In this document: positions 48,435 through 56,914 of the stretch, one piece after another
Layout: each line of letters opens with the position of its first letter
Position numbering within the stretch: position 1 is the first letter of the stretch
Assembly: GCF_016861975.1 (NCBI RefSeq)
Contig: NZ_BOMB01000001.1
Coordinates: 310,001 to 374,000 of the forward strand
Length of the DNA: 64,000 nt
Origin: Actinocatenispora rupis
GTDB lineage: Bacteria; Actinomycetota; Actinomycetes; Mycobacteriales; Micromonosporaceae
Direction of reading: 5' to 3'
The notes under the pieces: generated by a model
Databases searched by the model: none
What the model was told of the DNA's origin: nothing
The model's input: only the letters and a program-made list of their open reading frames with translations
Position numbers and translations under genes: made by a program

Positions 48435-48970
48435 GCCGCCGCCGCCCGGAGCTCGGCGTACGCCGCGGCCAGCGCGGGCAGGTCCCAGTGCGCGTTCAGC
48501 CCGGACGGGCTCGGCAGCACCCACACCCGGGTGTCGCCGAGCGGTTCGTCTCGCGGCCCCACCCCGGCATCCGGCGCACCGAACGCCGCCCGGTACGCGG
48601 TGATGCCGAGCACCGCGAGCCACGCCGGCCGCAGCCGCGCCAGCTTCGCCACCAACCTCACCCCGCCCTCCCGGTACTCCGCGGCGGACAGTTCGGCGGC
48701 CTTCGCGGTGGCCCGGTCGACGACGTTCGTGACACCCAGGCCGTACCGGGGGAGGAGGTGCTGTTCGGCGGGGGCGAGCTGCCGGTCGGTGAACCCGGAA
48801 CGGTGCAGCGCCGGCCAGAAGCGGTTGCCGGGGCGGGCGAAGTGGTGGCCGGTGGCCGCCGAGTACAGGCTGGGGTTGATGCCGCAGAACAGGACGGTCA
48901 GGCCGGGCGCGACGACGTCCGGGAGGGTGCCGTCCGCGGCGGCGGCGAGCTGCTCGGGGGTGGGTCGCAC
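48431..48970 (-). CDS. mug: G/T(U)-mismatch-specific DNA glycosylase (Mug)
   Basis: 179 residues of the uracil-DNA glycosylase superfamily, Mug branch. The pocket motif FCGINPSLYSAATGHHFARP and GNRFWPALHRSG are characteristic, as is the DNA-intercalating loop LPSPSGLNAHW. It excises uracil or thymine opposite guanine. GTG 48970 lies six nt after CATCGT (leaderless-type). ATGA overlap with the downstream membrane protein. Confidence 0.9.
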   Translation of the reverse strand: MRPTPEQLAAAADGTLPDVVAPGLTVLFCGINPSLYSAATGHHFARPGNRFWPALHRSGFTDRQLAPAEQHLLPRYGLGVTNVVDRATAKAAELSAAEYREGGVRLVAKLARLRPAWLAVLGITAYRAAFGAPDAGVGPRDEPLGDTRVWVLPSPSGLNAHWDLPALAAAYAELRAAAA

Positions 48971-49025
48971 CCGAGCACGATGACACGCGGCCCGGCCGGG
49001 TCCGCGACCGGCCGGGCCGTCGTAC

Positions 49026-50246
49026 TCAGAACGCGGACGCCCGGACCGCCAGGACGAACCGCTTGCCGGGGTGCTCGCACAGCGTCCAGACCTCGTCGCG
49101 GCCGGGCCAGTACGCGAGGTCCTCGGTGCCGACCGGCATCGACTCGGACGCCAGCGCCGGCGCGGTCCCCGCGGTGAACGTCACGAGCCCGCTGTAGTTG
49201 GTCGTGCCGTTGCTGCGGGACAGGAAGAACCGGCCGCCGTGCGCGACGCCGCCCTGCACGCTGCGCACGAACACCTGGTACGCCTCGGTGCCGTGCACCT
49301 GCCCGTCGCCTTCCGTGGCGAACAGCGGACCGTACGGGTCCAGCGGGAACCGTACGACGCGGGCGCCCGCACCCGTCCGGTCCTCGCCCTCCACGTTGTA
49401 CTCCGCGACGATGACGCTCGGCGTCGGCCCGCTGCGGTCCAGCCCGCAGCAGGAGTAGCGCAGCGGCTCGACCCCGTCGACCGTCGACGACAGGTACGCG
49501 ACCGACTGCGGCAGCACGTACGCGTGGCCGTAGCCGCGGTAGGTGCCGTCGTCCGCGCGGCCGACCGCCGTCGGGTCGGTGTCGTCGACCTGCCAGACGT
49601 GCCGCAGGTCGAACACCCGGAACCCGTTCCAGGTGTCGACCACGAACAGCAGGTGGCCGTACACGATGATGCCGCCGGCGTGCACCGGTACGGCCCGGAA
49701 GTCGGCGTTGCCCGCGTCGTCGACGTACGGCTCGACCAGCAGGACGTGCCGGTAGCGGGGCGCGGCCGGGTTCGAGTAGTCGATGAACGACACCCGCGAA
49801 CCCATGTCCGGCGCCGTGCTCTTCGAGTACCAGCTGGCGAAGATCACGGTGCGCCCGTCGTACCGGCCGCTGGGGTGGGCGTCGGCGCTCGTACTGACGC
49901 CCTGCGGGTACCACAGCTCGGTGGCACCGTCCTCGTCGTTCCACGTGAACGCCCGCGTCAGGCCGTTCGCGTGCGGGGTGGCGGCGGCGCCGACCCGGTC
50001 CGCTCCGTCCAGTACGTCGGTCACCCGGGTCACCGGCAGCAGCCGGTCGAGGCGGTGCAGCAGCGCGGTGTTGGACGGCCCGGCCGTGAGCCGGAACGCG
50101 TCCGCGGCCAGCTCCACCGGCTCGGGGTACGTCTCGGCCAGGGCGCTGGTCGGCGCGCCGAACGCGGCCACTCCGGTCGCGGCGAGGCCTGCCAGGGCAC
50201 CGCCGACGAACACGTTCCGACGGGACCACCGGGGTCGGTCGTTCAT
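49026..50246 (-). CDS. Tat-exported beta-propeller-like secreted protein
   Basis: 406 residues. The N-terminus is a twin-arginine signal (SRRNVFVGGALAGLAATGVA, then cleavage near SALA-ET). The mature protein shows repeated beta-rich units typical of propellers (VSFIDYSNPAAPRYRHVLLV, IIVYGHLLFVVDTWNGFRVF, YWPGRDEVWTLCEHPGKRFV). A CC pair in YSCCGLDR may form a disulfide. Function unknown; similar secreted proteins are frequent in actinobacteria. ATG start with GGAGG upstream. Confidence 0.8.
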   Translation of the reverse strand: MNDRPRWSRRNVFVGGALAGLAATGVAAFGAPTSALAETYPEPVELAADAFRLTAGPSNTALLHRLDRLLPVTRVTDVLDGADRVGAAATPHANGLTRAFTWNDEDGATELWYPQGVSTSADAHPSGRYDGRTVIFASWYSKSTAPDMGSRVSFIDYSNPAAPRYRHVLLVEPYVDDAGNADFRAVPVHAGGIIVYGHLLFVVDTWNGFRVFDLRHVWQVDDTDPTAVGRADDGTYRGYGHAYVLPQSVAYLSSTVDGVEPLRYSCCGLDRSGPTPSVIVAEYNVEGEDRTGAGARVVRFPLDPYGPLFATEGDGQVHGTEAYQVFVRSVQGGVAHGGRFFLSRSNGTTNYSGLVTFTAGTAPALASESMPVGTEDLAYWPGRDEVWTLCEHPGKRFVLAVRASAF

Positions 50247-50330
50247 CGATCACCTCCGTGCGAGTTGTCCGCACCCTAGCGAAACAGCACGGAAATGTGC
50301 ACCAGGCAGGCGATGTCCCGTTGGAAACTT

Positions 50331-50903
50331 TCAGCGCCGGCGGACGGCCTCCTCGATGAGGTCCAGCACCGGTTCGATGTCGTCCACCGAACGCCCCATC
50401 GCCAGGTACAGCACCAGACCGTCGTGCGCCAGCTCCAGGAACCGCTGCAACCGGTCGATCGGTACGTCGGCGCGCAGCACGCCCGCCTCGCGCTGGCGTT
50501 CCAGTCGCTCGCGGGTGGCCTGCGCGATCGCGTCGCTGCGCTGCGCCCAGCGCTTCGCGAACAGCGGATCGGTCCGCAGCCGGCGCGACACCTCCAGCTG
50601 CGTACCCAGCCAGCCGGTGATCTCCGGCTCGTGCGCCCGCGCCGCCATGTCCCGCATGACCTGGACGAGGCCGTTGTCGGCGACGGTGGCGACCATCGTG
50701 GCCGCGTCGTCCTCGGCGACCGCGAGGAACAGCGACTCCTTGTCCCGGAAGTGGTGGAAGATCGCACCACGGGACAGGCCGATCGCCTCCTCCAGGCGCC
50801 GGACCGTGGCCCCCTCGTACCCGTGCCGGGCGAAGCAGGCCCGCGCACCGGTCAGGATCTGGTTGCGGCGCGCGTCGAGATGCTCTTGGCTGACCCGGGG
50901 CAC
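50331..50903 (-). CDS. TetR-family regulator, AcnR-like
   Basis: 190 residues. N-terminal HTH: ARRNQILTGARACFARHGYEGAT (split over helices) and AIGLSRGAIFHHFRDKESLF. The start PRVSQEHLDARRNQIL and RDKESLFLAVAEDDAATM closely resemble AcnR-type repressors of aconitase as I remember them (the M. tuberculosis protein next to acn). No acn is here, so the name is tentative. A perfect 22-bp palindrome lies 31 bp upstream of the start. Confidence 0.85.
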   Translation of the reverse strand: MPRVSQEHLDARRNQILTGARACFARHGYEGATVRRLEEAIGLSRGAIFHHFRDKESLFLAVAEDDAATMVATVADNGLVQVMRDMAARAHEPEITGWLGTQLEVSRRLRTDPLFAKRWAQRSDAIAQATRERLERQREAGVLRADVPIDRLQRFLELAHDGLVLYLAMGRSVDDIEPVLDLIEEAVRRR

Positions 50904-50934
50904 CTGTCGATCCTGACAGCCGGACCGGCCGAAT

Positions 50935-50956
50935 GCAATCCGTACGTACGGATTGC
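50935..50956. promoter_or_regulatory. Perfect 22-bp palindrome, likely TetR operator
   Basis: GCAATCCGTAC followed at once by its exact reverse complement, 31 bp upstream of the TetR GTG. Palindrome size and place fit an autoregulatory TetR operator. It also lies about 48 bp past the end of the CaiB gene, which is not downstream of it. Confidence 0.75.
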
Positions 50957-51004
50957 TAGGGCGTGTCCGCGCAGCTCCGCGCCAACCGGCCGGCTCGGCG
51001 GACG

Positions 51005-52147
51005 CTAGCCGGCTACGGCGCCGGATGCGGTGAGCGCGGCGCGGGCGGCCTCGTCGTACCCGAGCTCGGCGAGGAGCGCGGTGGTGTGCGCACCGATCGC
51101 CGGCGCCGGCTCCGGCACCGACGGCGGGGTCACCGAGAAGCGCGGCGCGGGCGCCGGTTGCAGCAGCCCGCCGTCCCGCCGGTACGTGCCGCGGGCGGCG
51201 AGGTGCGGATGGTCGGCCGCCTCGTCCGGGTCGAGTACGGGGGCGACGCAGGCGTCCGTGCCGGCGAACCGGTCCGCCCACTCGTCCCGGGTACGCGTGG
51301 CGAACGCCGCGGCCAGCCGTTCCCGCAACGCCGGCCACTGCGCCGGATCGTCCCGCGGCGGCAACGTCGCATCGTCGGCCAGGCCCAGCCCGGCCAGCAG
51401 CTCGCGGTAGAACGGGTCCTCCAGCGCGCCGACCGCGACGTACCCGCCGTCGGCGCACCGGTACGCGTCGTAGAACGGGGCGCCGCCGTCGAGCAGGTTG
51501 CCGCCCCGCTCGCCCCACATCCCGGCGGCGCGCAGGCCGAGCAGCATGGACAGCAGCGTCGCCGTACCGTCGACCATCGCCGCGTCGACGACCTGGCCAC
51601 GTCCGGTGGTACGGGCGCCGAGCAGGGCGGCCAGTACGCCCACGGCCATGAGCATCCCGCCGCCGCCGAAGTCGCCGATCAGGTTCAGCGGTACGGTCGG
51701 CGCCTCGCCGCGCCGGCCGACCAGGCTGAGCGCGCCGGCCAGCGCGATGTAGTCGATGTCGTGCCCGGCGCGCTGCGCCAGCGGACCGTCCTGCCCCCAC
51801 CCGGTCATCCGCGCGTACACCAGGCGCGGGTTGGCGGCGAGGCACGGTTCGGGGCCGACACCGAGCCGTTCGGCCACACCCGGGCGGTACCCCTCGACGA
51901 GCGCGTCGGCGGTCCCCACGAGCCGGAGTACGACGGCGACGCCGTCCGGGTGCTTGAGGTCGACGGCGAGCGAACGCCTGCCACGGCCCAGGATCCGGTG
52001 CCCGGCGTCGACCGGGGTGGAGCGGCCGCCGGGCCGGTCGACCCGTACGACGTCGGCGCCGAGGTCGGCGAGCAGCATCGTGGCGAACGGCGCCGGGCCG
52101 ATCCCGGCCAGCTCCACCACCCGGATCCCGTCGAGTGGACCAGCCAT
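51005..52147 (-). CDS. CaiB/BaiF CoA-transferase family protein (AMACR-like)
   Basis: 380 residues, family III CoA-transferase fold. N-terminus GIRVVELAGIGPAPFATMLLAD and ADVVRVDRPGG bind CoA; the racemase-type segment RAGHDIDYIALAGAL (His-Asp, as in alpha-methylacyl-CoA racemase) points to racemase rather than transferase activity. GGYVAVGALEDPFYREL follows. ATG 52147 has AAGGAG 8 nt upstream; the open frame continues upstream through the minisatellite without similarity. Divergent from the HAD gene by 45 bp. Confidence 0.88.
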   Translation of the reverse strand: MAGPLDGIRVVELAGIGPAPFATMLLADLGADVVRVDRPGGRSTPVDAGHRILGRGRRSLAVDLKHPDGVAVVLRLVGTADALVEGYRPGVAERLGVGPEPCLAANPRLVYARMTGWGQDGPLAQRAGHDIDYIALAGALSLVGRRGEAPTVPLNLIGDFGGGGMLMAVGVLAALLGARTTGRGQVVDAAMVDGTATLLSMLLGLRAAGMWGERGGNLLDGGAPFYDAYRCADGGYVAVGALEDPFYRELLAGLGLADDATLPPRDDPAQWPALRERLAAAFATRTRDEWADRFAGTDACVAPVLDPDEAADHPHLAARGTYRRDGGLLQPAPAPRFSVTPPSVPEPAPAIGAHTTALLAELGYDEAARAALTASGAVAG

Positions 52148-52192
52148 CGCGCGCGCTCCTTCGCCTCGGTACGTCGTTGCCATACTGCCCCC

Positions 52193-52858
52193 ATGCCGCT
52201 GCTGCTCGCCGACCTGGACAACACGTTGCTGGACCGGGACGCCGCGTTCCGTACCGGGGTGGTGCGGTTGCTGGCCGACCACGACCTGCCGGCCGCCGAC
52301 GTCGACTGGGTGTGCGCCCTCGACGAGCACGGGACCGCGCCGCGGGAGGCCGTCGCCACCGCCATCCGCGACCGGTACGGGCTGCGCCTGCCGCTCGACA
52401 CGCTCGTGGACTTCCTGCGCGCCGGCGCGGCGGAGAACGTGGTGCTGGCGCCGGAGACGCGCGCCGCGCTGGTCGCCGCGCGTACGGCCGGGTGGACGCC
52501 GGTGATCGTCACCAACGGCCTCGTCGCCCAACAGGAACGGAAGATCGCGGTCGCCGGCCTCGCCGAGTACGTGGCGGGCTGGGTGGTGTCGGGTGCCGTC
52601 GGGGCGGACAAGCCGGACGCGGCGATGTTCCACGCGGCGGCCCGCGCCGTGGACGGCACGCTCGACGGCGCGTGGATGCTGGGCGACAACCCCGTCGCCG
52701 ACGTCTTCGGCGCGTACCGTCTCGGCCTGTCCACCGCGTGGCTGCACCTGGGGCGTACCTGGGTGGAGACCGCGTACCGGCCGACGGTGGTGGCGGACAC
52801 GGCGGCCGAGGCGATCCACGCCGTGCTCGGCACCGACCGCCGAGGCACCGACGGCTGA
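52193..52858 (+). CDS. HAD-superfamily hydrolase
   Basis: 221 residues. Motif I LLADLDNTLLDRD (Asp nucleophile), motif II VIVTNGL, motif III lysine in GADKPDAAMF, motif IV MLGDNPVADVFGA. It is a subfamily IA-like phosphatase of unknown substrate. The last residues GTDRRGTDG come from the first unit of a minisatellite and the stop codon lies in it, so the C-terminus has probably shifted in the recent past. CATACT six nt before the ATG suggests a leaderless transcript. Confidence 0.9.
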   Translation: MPLLLADLDNTLLDRDAAFRTGVVRLLADHDLPAADVDWVCALDEHGTAPREAVATAIRDRYGLRLPLDTLVDFLRAGAAENVVLAPETRAALVAARTAGWTPVIVTNGLVAQQERKIAVAGLAEYVAGWVVSGAVGADKPDAAMFHAAARAVDGTLDGAWMLGDNPVADVFGAYRLGLSTAWLHLGRTWVETAYRPTVVADTAAEAIHAVLGTDRRGTDG

Positions 52859-53032
52859 GGCACCGCCAGCTGAGGCACCGACGGCTGAGGCACCGACGGC
52901 TGAGGCACCGACGGCTGAGACAACTACCGCTGAGACATCGACGGCTGAAGCGCCGACGGCACGAGGCACTGACGGCTGCGACGCGCTGAGGCACCGGCGG
53001 CCGAGGTACCGGCGGCTGGGGCGCGGGCGGCT
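52842..53032. repeat. 15-bp minisatellite (GAGGCACCGACGGCT), about 12 units
   Basis: Units at 52842, 52872, 52887 and 52902 are identical; those at 52857, 52917, 52932, 52947, 52962, 52988, 53003 and 53018 are degenerate. It fills most of the 217-bp HAD-hydrolase intergenic gap and contains the HAD stop. Each unit holds TGA in the HAD frame, but other frames are open through the array (TAEAP-type five-residue repeats). Confidence 0.9.
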
Positions 53033-53075
53033 GGGACGGCGGGCGGGCACCGGGCGGGCCTGGCACGATGGCGGC

Positions 53076-53969
53076 ATGAGTACCGATCGCGGCAGTACCG
53101 TCCGGCCGGATCACGGCACGCCGCTGCCCACGTCCGCGCTGCGGGTCGCGGCCGGGCAGGCGGCGGCCGAGCCGGGCGAGCTGGCGCGCAACGCGGCGAC
53201 CGCGGCCCGGTTGGTGGCGCGCGGTGCGGACGACGGCGTCCGGGTGCTGGTGCTGCCCGAGCTGTTCCTTCCCGCGTACCATCCGCCGATGCTGGCGGCG
53301 GAGCCGACCCGCTGCGACGTCACGGCGGACGCGGCCGGCGAGGTGACCGATCCGCGACTGGACGCGTTGCGTACCGCGGCGGCGGCGCACCGGACGGCGG
53401 TGCTGGTGGGTGCGAGCGTCCGGGCCGCCGACGGCGTCCGGTACCTGGCGGCGCTGCTCGCCGGTCCGGACGGTTCGGTGCGCGACGTCTACCACAAGCG
53501 GCATCTGTGCGGGCCGGAGGAGACCGACCTGTTCGCCCCCGGTACGGAGGGGGCGGCGGTGACGGTCGACGGCTGGCGGCTGGGGCTGGGGATCTGTTAC
53601 GACGGCTGCTTTCCCGAGCACGCGCGGGCGGCGGCGCTGGCCGGCGCGCACGCGTACCTGTGCCCGGCGGCGTACCTGCCGGGCGGCGACCACCGCCGCG
53701 ACCTGTACTACGCGGCCCGCGCCCTGGACAACACCATGTTCGTGGTACTCGCGAACGCGGTCGACGGTCCCGCGCCGTGGACGTTCACCGGCACCAGCAC
53801 CGTGTACGACCCGGAGGGCCGGCCGCTGGTCCGCGCGCCCGGTACGGGGCAGGCGCTGGTGGTCGCGGACCTTGATCCGGCGCTGCTGGCCGGCACCCGC
53901 GCCAGCCAGCCGATGCTCGCCGACTCGACGGTCGGCGAGCCGGCCGAGATCCGCGTCCGGGCCGTGTGA
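53076..53969 (+). CDS. Carbon-nitrogen hydrolase (nitrilase superfamily)
   Basis: 297 residues. The Glu-Lys-Cys triad is visible: LVLPELFLPAYHPP, DVYHKRHLCGPEE and LGLGICYDGCFPEHARA. These enzymes hydrolyse amides or nitriles (for example carbamoyl-compounds or omega-amides); the substrate is unknown. ATG 53076 lies six nt after CACGAT, without a Shine-Dalgarno. The upstream frame runs through the minisatellite and is not coding. It is followed after 7 bp by a Nudix gene. Confidence 0.88.
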   Translation: MSTDRGSTVRPDHGTPLPTSALRVAAGQAAAEPGELARNAATAARLVARGADDGVRVLVLPELFLPAYHPPMLAAEPTRCDVTADAAGEVTDPRLDALRTAAAAHRTAVLVGASVRAADGVRYLAALLAGPDGSVRDVYHKRHLCGPEETDLFAPGTEGAAVTVDGWRLGLGICYDGCFPEHARAAALAGAHAYLCPAAYLPGGDHRRDLYYAARALDNTMFVVLANAVDGPAPWTFTGTSTVYDPEGRPLVRAPGTGQALVVADLDPALLAGTRASQPMLADSTVGEPAEIRVRAV

Positions 53970-53976
53970 GTCCACT

Positions 53977-54600
53977 GTGGACACCGGCGACCGGATCGCG
54001 GCGCTCGCCGACGAGATTCGTGGCATGGCGGCGAACGGCCTGCACTACGCGCACGACACGTACGACCGGGCCCGGTACGAACGGCTCGTCGGGATCGCCG
54101 CCGAACTGCTGTCGCTGGCCGATCCGCGGTCGGCGGCCGAGATCGAGCGGGCATACCGGGGCGGGTTGGGTCTGCTGACGCCGGCGGTCGGTGCCGCCGC
54201 CGCGCTGTTCGACGACGACGGCCGGCTGCTGCTCACCCGGCGCGCCGACAACGGCCGGTGGTGCCTGCCCGGTGGCGCGGCAGACGTGGGCGAGTCCCCG
54301 TCGGCCGCCGCGGTGCGCGAGGTACGCGAGGAGACCGGGCTGCACGTCACCGCCACCCACCTGCTCGGCGTGTACGACAGCCGACTCCAACCCGGGCCGG
54401 TCCGCGGGTGGCACGCGTACACGCTGGTGTTCGGGTGCCGGCCGGACGGCGGTGCGCTCACCGTCAACCACGAGGTGACCGCGTTCGCCTGGTGCACCGA
54501 GGCCGAGGCGTGCGCGCTCGACCTGACGGGCGGCACGCGGCTGACCGTGCCGGACGCGTTCGCCTGGCACCGCGACCCCACCCGCACCGTCTTCCACTGA
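53977..54600 (+). CDS. Nudix hydrolase with N-terminal Nudix_N domain
   Basis: 207 residues. The N-terminal 60 residues (LADEIRGMAANGLHYAHDTY then DRARYERLVGIAAELL) match the Nudix_N domain of ADP-ribose-type hydrolases. The Nudix box is complete: GGAADVGESPSAAAVREVRE followed by ETGL. GTG 53977 follows the nitrilase stop by 7 nt, so the two are likely co-transcribed. Convergent with the GH4 gene. Confidence 0.88.
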   Translation: MDTGDRIAALADEIRGMAANGLHYAHDTYDRARYERLVGIAAELLSLADPRSAAEIERAYRGGLGLLTPAVGAAAALFDDDGRLLLTRRADNGRWCLPGGAADVGESPSAAAVREVREETGLHVTATHLLGVYDSRLQPGPVRGWHAYTLVFGCRPDGGALTVNHEVTAFAWCTEAEACALDLTGGTRLTVPDAFAWHRDPTRTVFH

Positions 54601-54629
54601 CCCACCGTTTCCGTTGGTACCACGGGGAA

Positions 54630-55967
54630 TCAGCGGGAGAGGACGGCGGCGATCTCGGGGATGCGGGCGGCGTAGCCGTCGACGAGCCGGCGGGCGATCT
54701 GGAGCGAGTCGACGAGCGGGTGCAGCGCGAACGCCCGCAGCGCGGCCGCGCGCGAACCCGTCGTCGCCGCCTCGATGGTGGCGCGTTCGACGGCCTTGAC
54801 CTGTTGCATGAGGCCGGCCTGGTGCAGGTCCGGGCCGGCGGTGGCGAGCGGGTGCACACCGTTCGCGTCGACCAGCGCCGGTACCTCGACGACCGCGTCG
54901 GGCGGCAGCGCCGGCACCGTGGATCCGTTGCGTACGTTGAGGATCATCGTGGCGCGCCGGTTCCGGCTGATGGCCGCCATGACGTCCAGGGCGACCGCCG
55001 CGTACCCGTGGTGGGCGGGGTCGGAGTCCTCGGCGTGCGCCGCGCCCTGCCGCGCCTCCGCCATGTACGCGGCGCTGCGCGCGTCGATCGTGCGCTGCCA
55101 GTACCCGGCGGGGTCGTCGGATCGGCGGACGGTGGCGTAGAACTCGCGCTGCTGGCGTACCAGGAACTCGCCGCGGGTCTCCCCGGAGTCGACGATCGCG
55201 CGCACCGCGTCCCGGTTGCGGTAGTAGTAGTACAGGTACTCGTTGGGTACGCAGCCGAGAGCGCGCAGCCAGTCCGTGCCGAAGACGTCGGCCTCCTCCA
55301 GACCGGCGAGCGCGGTGTCGTCGGCGAGCAGCCGGGGCAGCAGGTCGACGCCGTCCGCGACGACCCGGCGCAGCCAGCCCAGGTGGTTGAGCCCCACGTA
55401 GTCGAGCTGTACCCGGTCGGGGTCGACGCCGAGCGCGCCCGCGACCCGCCGGCCGAGCCCGGACGGGGTGTCGCAGATGCCGAGCACCCGCTCGCCGAGG
55501 ACCGACTGCATCGCCTCGGTGATCATGCCGGCCGGGTTGGTGAAGTTGATGACGTACGCCTCGGGCGCCAGCTCCCGTACGGTCCGCGCCACGTCCAGCA
55601 TCACCGGGATCGTGCGCAACCCGTACGCGATGCCGCCCGGCCCGGTGGTCTCCTGGCCGAGGACGCCGAGGTCGAGCGCGACGCGTTCGTCGGCGGTACG
55701 GCCCTCGGTGCCGCCGACCCGGATCGCGGCGAAGACGAAGTCGCTGCCGGCGACCGTGGCGGACAGGTCGCCGCTCGCCGTGACCCGCGGCGCGTCCGGT
55801 ACGCCGTCGGCGAGCTGCGCGAGGATGGTGACCATCGCGTCCAGCCGGACCGGATCCGTGTCGTACAGCCAGACGTCGTCGACGCGCGGGCTGCCGGTGT
55901 CGCGCAGCAGCGCCCGGTAGACGTACGGCACGCGGAAGCCGCCACCGCCGAGGATCGCGAGTTTCAT
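54630..55967 (-). CDS. Family 4 glycosidase (6-phospho-glycosidase type)
   Basis: 445 residues of GH4, which uses NAD and a divalent metal to cleave glycosides by oxidation-elimination. N-terminal AILGGGGFRVPYVYRALLRD binds NAD; the metal ligands lie in INFTNPAGM, GICDTPSGLG (Cys) and YVGLNHLGWLRRV (His). GH4 members of this kind are often 6-phospho-beta-glucosidases, which normally pair with PTS uptake; here the partners are an ABC importer and a PfkB kinase. ATGA overlap with the DeoR gene. Confidence 0.88.
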   Translation of the reverse strand: MKLAILGGGGFRVPYVYRALLRDTGSPRVDDVWLYDTDPVRLDAMVTILAQLADGVPDAPRVTASGDLSATVAGSDFVFAAIRVGGTEGRTADERVALDLGVLGQETTGPGGIAYGLRTIPVMLDVARTVRELAPEAYVINFTNPAGMITEAMQSVLGERVLGICDTPSGLGRRVAGALGVDPDRVQLDYVGLNHLGWLRRVVADGVDLLPRLLADDTALAGLEEADVFGTDWLRALGCVPNEYLYYYYRNRDAVRAIVDSGETRGEFLVRQQREFYATVRRSDDPAGYWQRTIDARSAAYMAEARQGAAHAEDSDPAHHGYAAVALDVMAAISRNRRATMILNVRNGSTVPALPPDAVVEVPALVDANGVHPLATAGPDLHQAGLMQQVKAVERATIEAATTGSRAAALRAFALHPLVDSLQIARRLVDGYAARIPEIAAVLSR

Positions 55968-56737
55968 GCCAGGACCACCCTTCCGCCGGCCTCACGGCAC
56001 AGCGCGACGATCGCCGGATCGACGCCGGCCGTACTGATCAGCGTGTCGACGTCGGACAGCGAGCAGAGCCGCAACGATCCGGTACCGGGCACCTTCGCCT
56101 CGTGCGCGAGCAGTACCACCTGGCCGGCGGCGTCCATCATGGCCTGCTTGATCGGCGCCTCCACGGCCATGTCGTCGACGACGTGGCCGTTGCGCCGGAC
56201 CCCGGTGCAGGACAGGAACATCACGTCGGCGCTGATCTGGTCGAGCGCCTTGAGCGTGAGCGAACCGACCAGCGTCTGGTAGTTGCCCCGCACCACCCCG
56301 CCGAGCAGCACCAGGCGTACCACCGGGTCCGCGCGCAGCTGGTCGAGTACGGCGAGGTTGCCGGTGATGACGGTGATCGGCCGGCCGCGCAGGTGCCGGG
56401 CGACGAGCGGGGTGGTGGTGCCGATGTCGAGCAGCACGACGCTCTCGTCCGGCACCAGCTCGGCCGCCTTCGCCGCCATCGCCTCCTTGTACGGGCGGTG
56501 CTCCTCGTCGCTCACCGCGTACGGCACCTCGGGGGTGCCGTCGTCGGAGGTGGCGTTGCGGGCCAGCACGGCCCCGCCGTACGTGCGGGTGACCTCGCCG
56601 ATCCGGTCCAGCCGGGCCAGGTCGCGCCGCACCGTGGACTCGCTGACCCGGAGCGTCGCCGCGAGTTCGCGGACCGACGCGACGCCGCGGTCGCGGATCG
56701 CCGCCAGGAGGCCGTCCTGCCGCCTGCGCAATGTCAT
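55964..56737 (-). CDS. DeoR-family sugar-operon repressor
   Basis: 257 residues. The HTH is SVRELAATLRVSESTVRRDL, followed by the sugar-phosphate-binding DeoR C-domain: VVLLDIGTTTPLVARHL, TVITGNLAVLDQL, VVRLVLLGGVVRGNYQTLVG and VDTLISTAGVDPAIV. ATG 56737 is 7 nt after TACGGT; an ATG at 56746 is an alternative. It probably senses a phosphorylated sugar made by the adjacent PfkB kinase or GH4 enzyme, and controls the divergent operon through the direct repeats upstream. Confidence 0.9.
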   Translation of the reverse strand: MTLRRRQDGLLAAIRDRGVASVRELAATLRVSESTVRRDLARLDRIGEVTRTYGGAVLARNATSDDGTPEVPYAVSDEEHRPYKEAMAAKAAELVPDESVVLLDIGTTTPLVARHLRGRPITVITGNLAVLDQLRADPVVRLVLLGGVVRGNYQTLVGSLTLKALDQISADVMFLSCTGVRRNGHVVDDMAVEAPIKQAMMDAAGQVVLLAHEAKVPGTGSLRLCSLSDVDTLISTAGVDPAIVALCREAGGRVVLA

Positions 56738-56756
56738 GCACCGCACCGTAGTGATC

Positions 56757-56819
56757 CTGACCGACTTCGCGCAATCTTCTGACCGACTCTTGCCGTCCGA
56801 TCCACCGAGTGCTCATACT
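56757..56819 (+). promoter_or_regulatory. Promoter and DeoR-type direct repeats of the ABC sugar operon
   Basis: CTGACCGACT occurs at 56757-56766 and 56779-56788, exactly 22 bp (two helical turns) apart. TTGCCG (56790-56795) and CATACT (56814-56819) with an 18-bp spacer form a plausible promoter for the ABC operon, so the second repeat abuts the -35. Confidence 0.6.
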
Positions 56820-56914
56820 TGGCCAACTTTGGGCCGCCAGGTCACGGGGGACGTCCACGCCGACGCCGACCCGGTGGCGCGCCAGTACCCGAGCGACGAA
56901 GGAGGCTGTTGGCC

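Noticed and set aside
52842-53032. CRISPR array
   Set aside because: Units are contiguous 15-mers with no unique spacers and no cas genes are present.
52593-53075. Upstream extension of the nitrilase frame through the minisatellite
   Set aside because: Low-complexity TAEAP repeats overlapping the HAD gene; ATG 53076 starts at the family N-terminus.
51005-53077. N-terminal extension of the CaiB protein through the repeat array
   Set aside because: The extension is repeat-encoded, and ATG 52147 has a good ribosome-binding site and normal family start.
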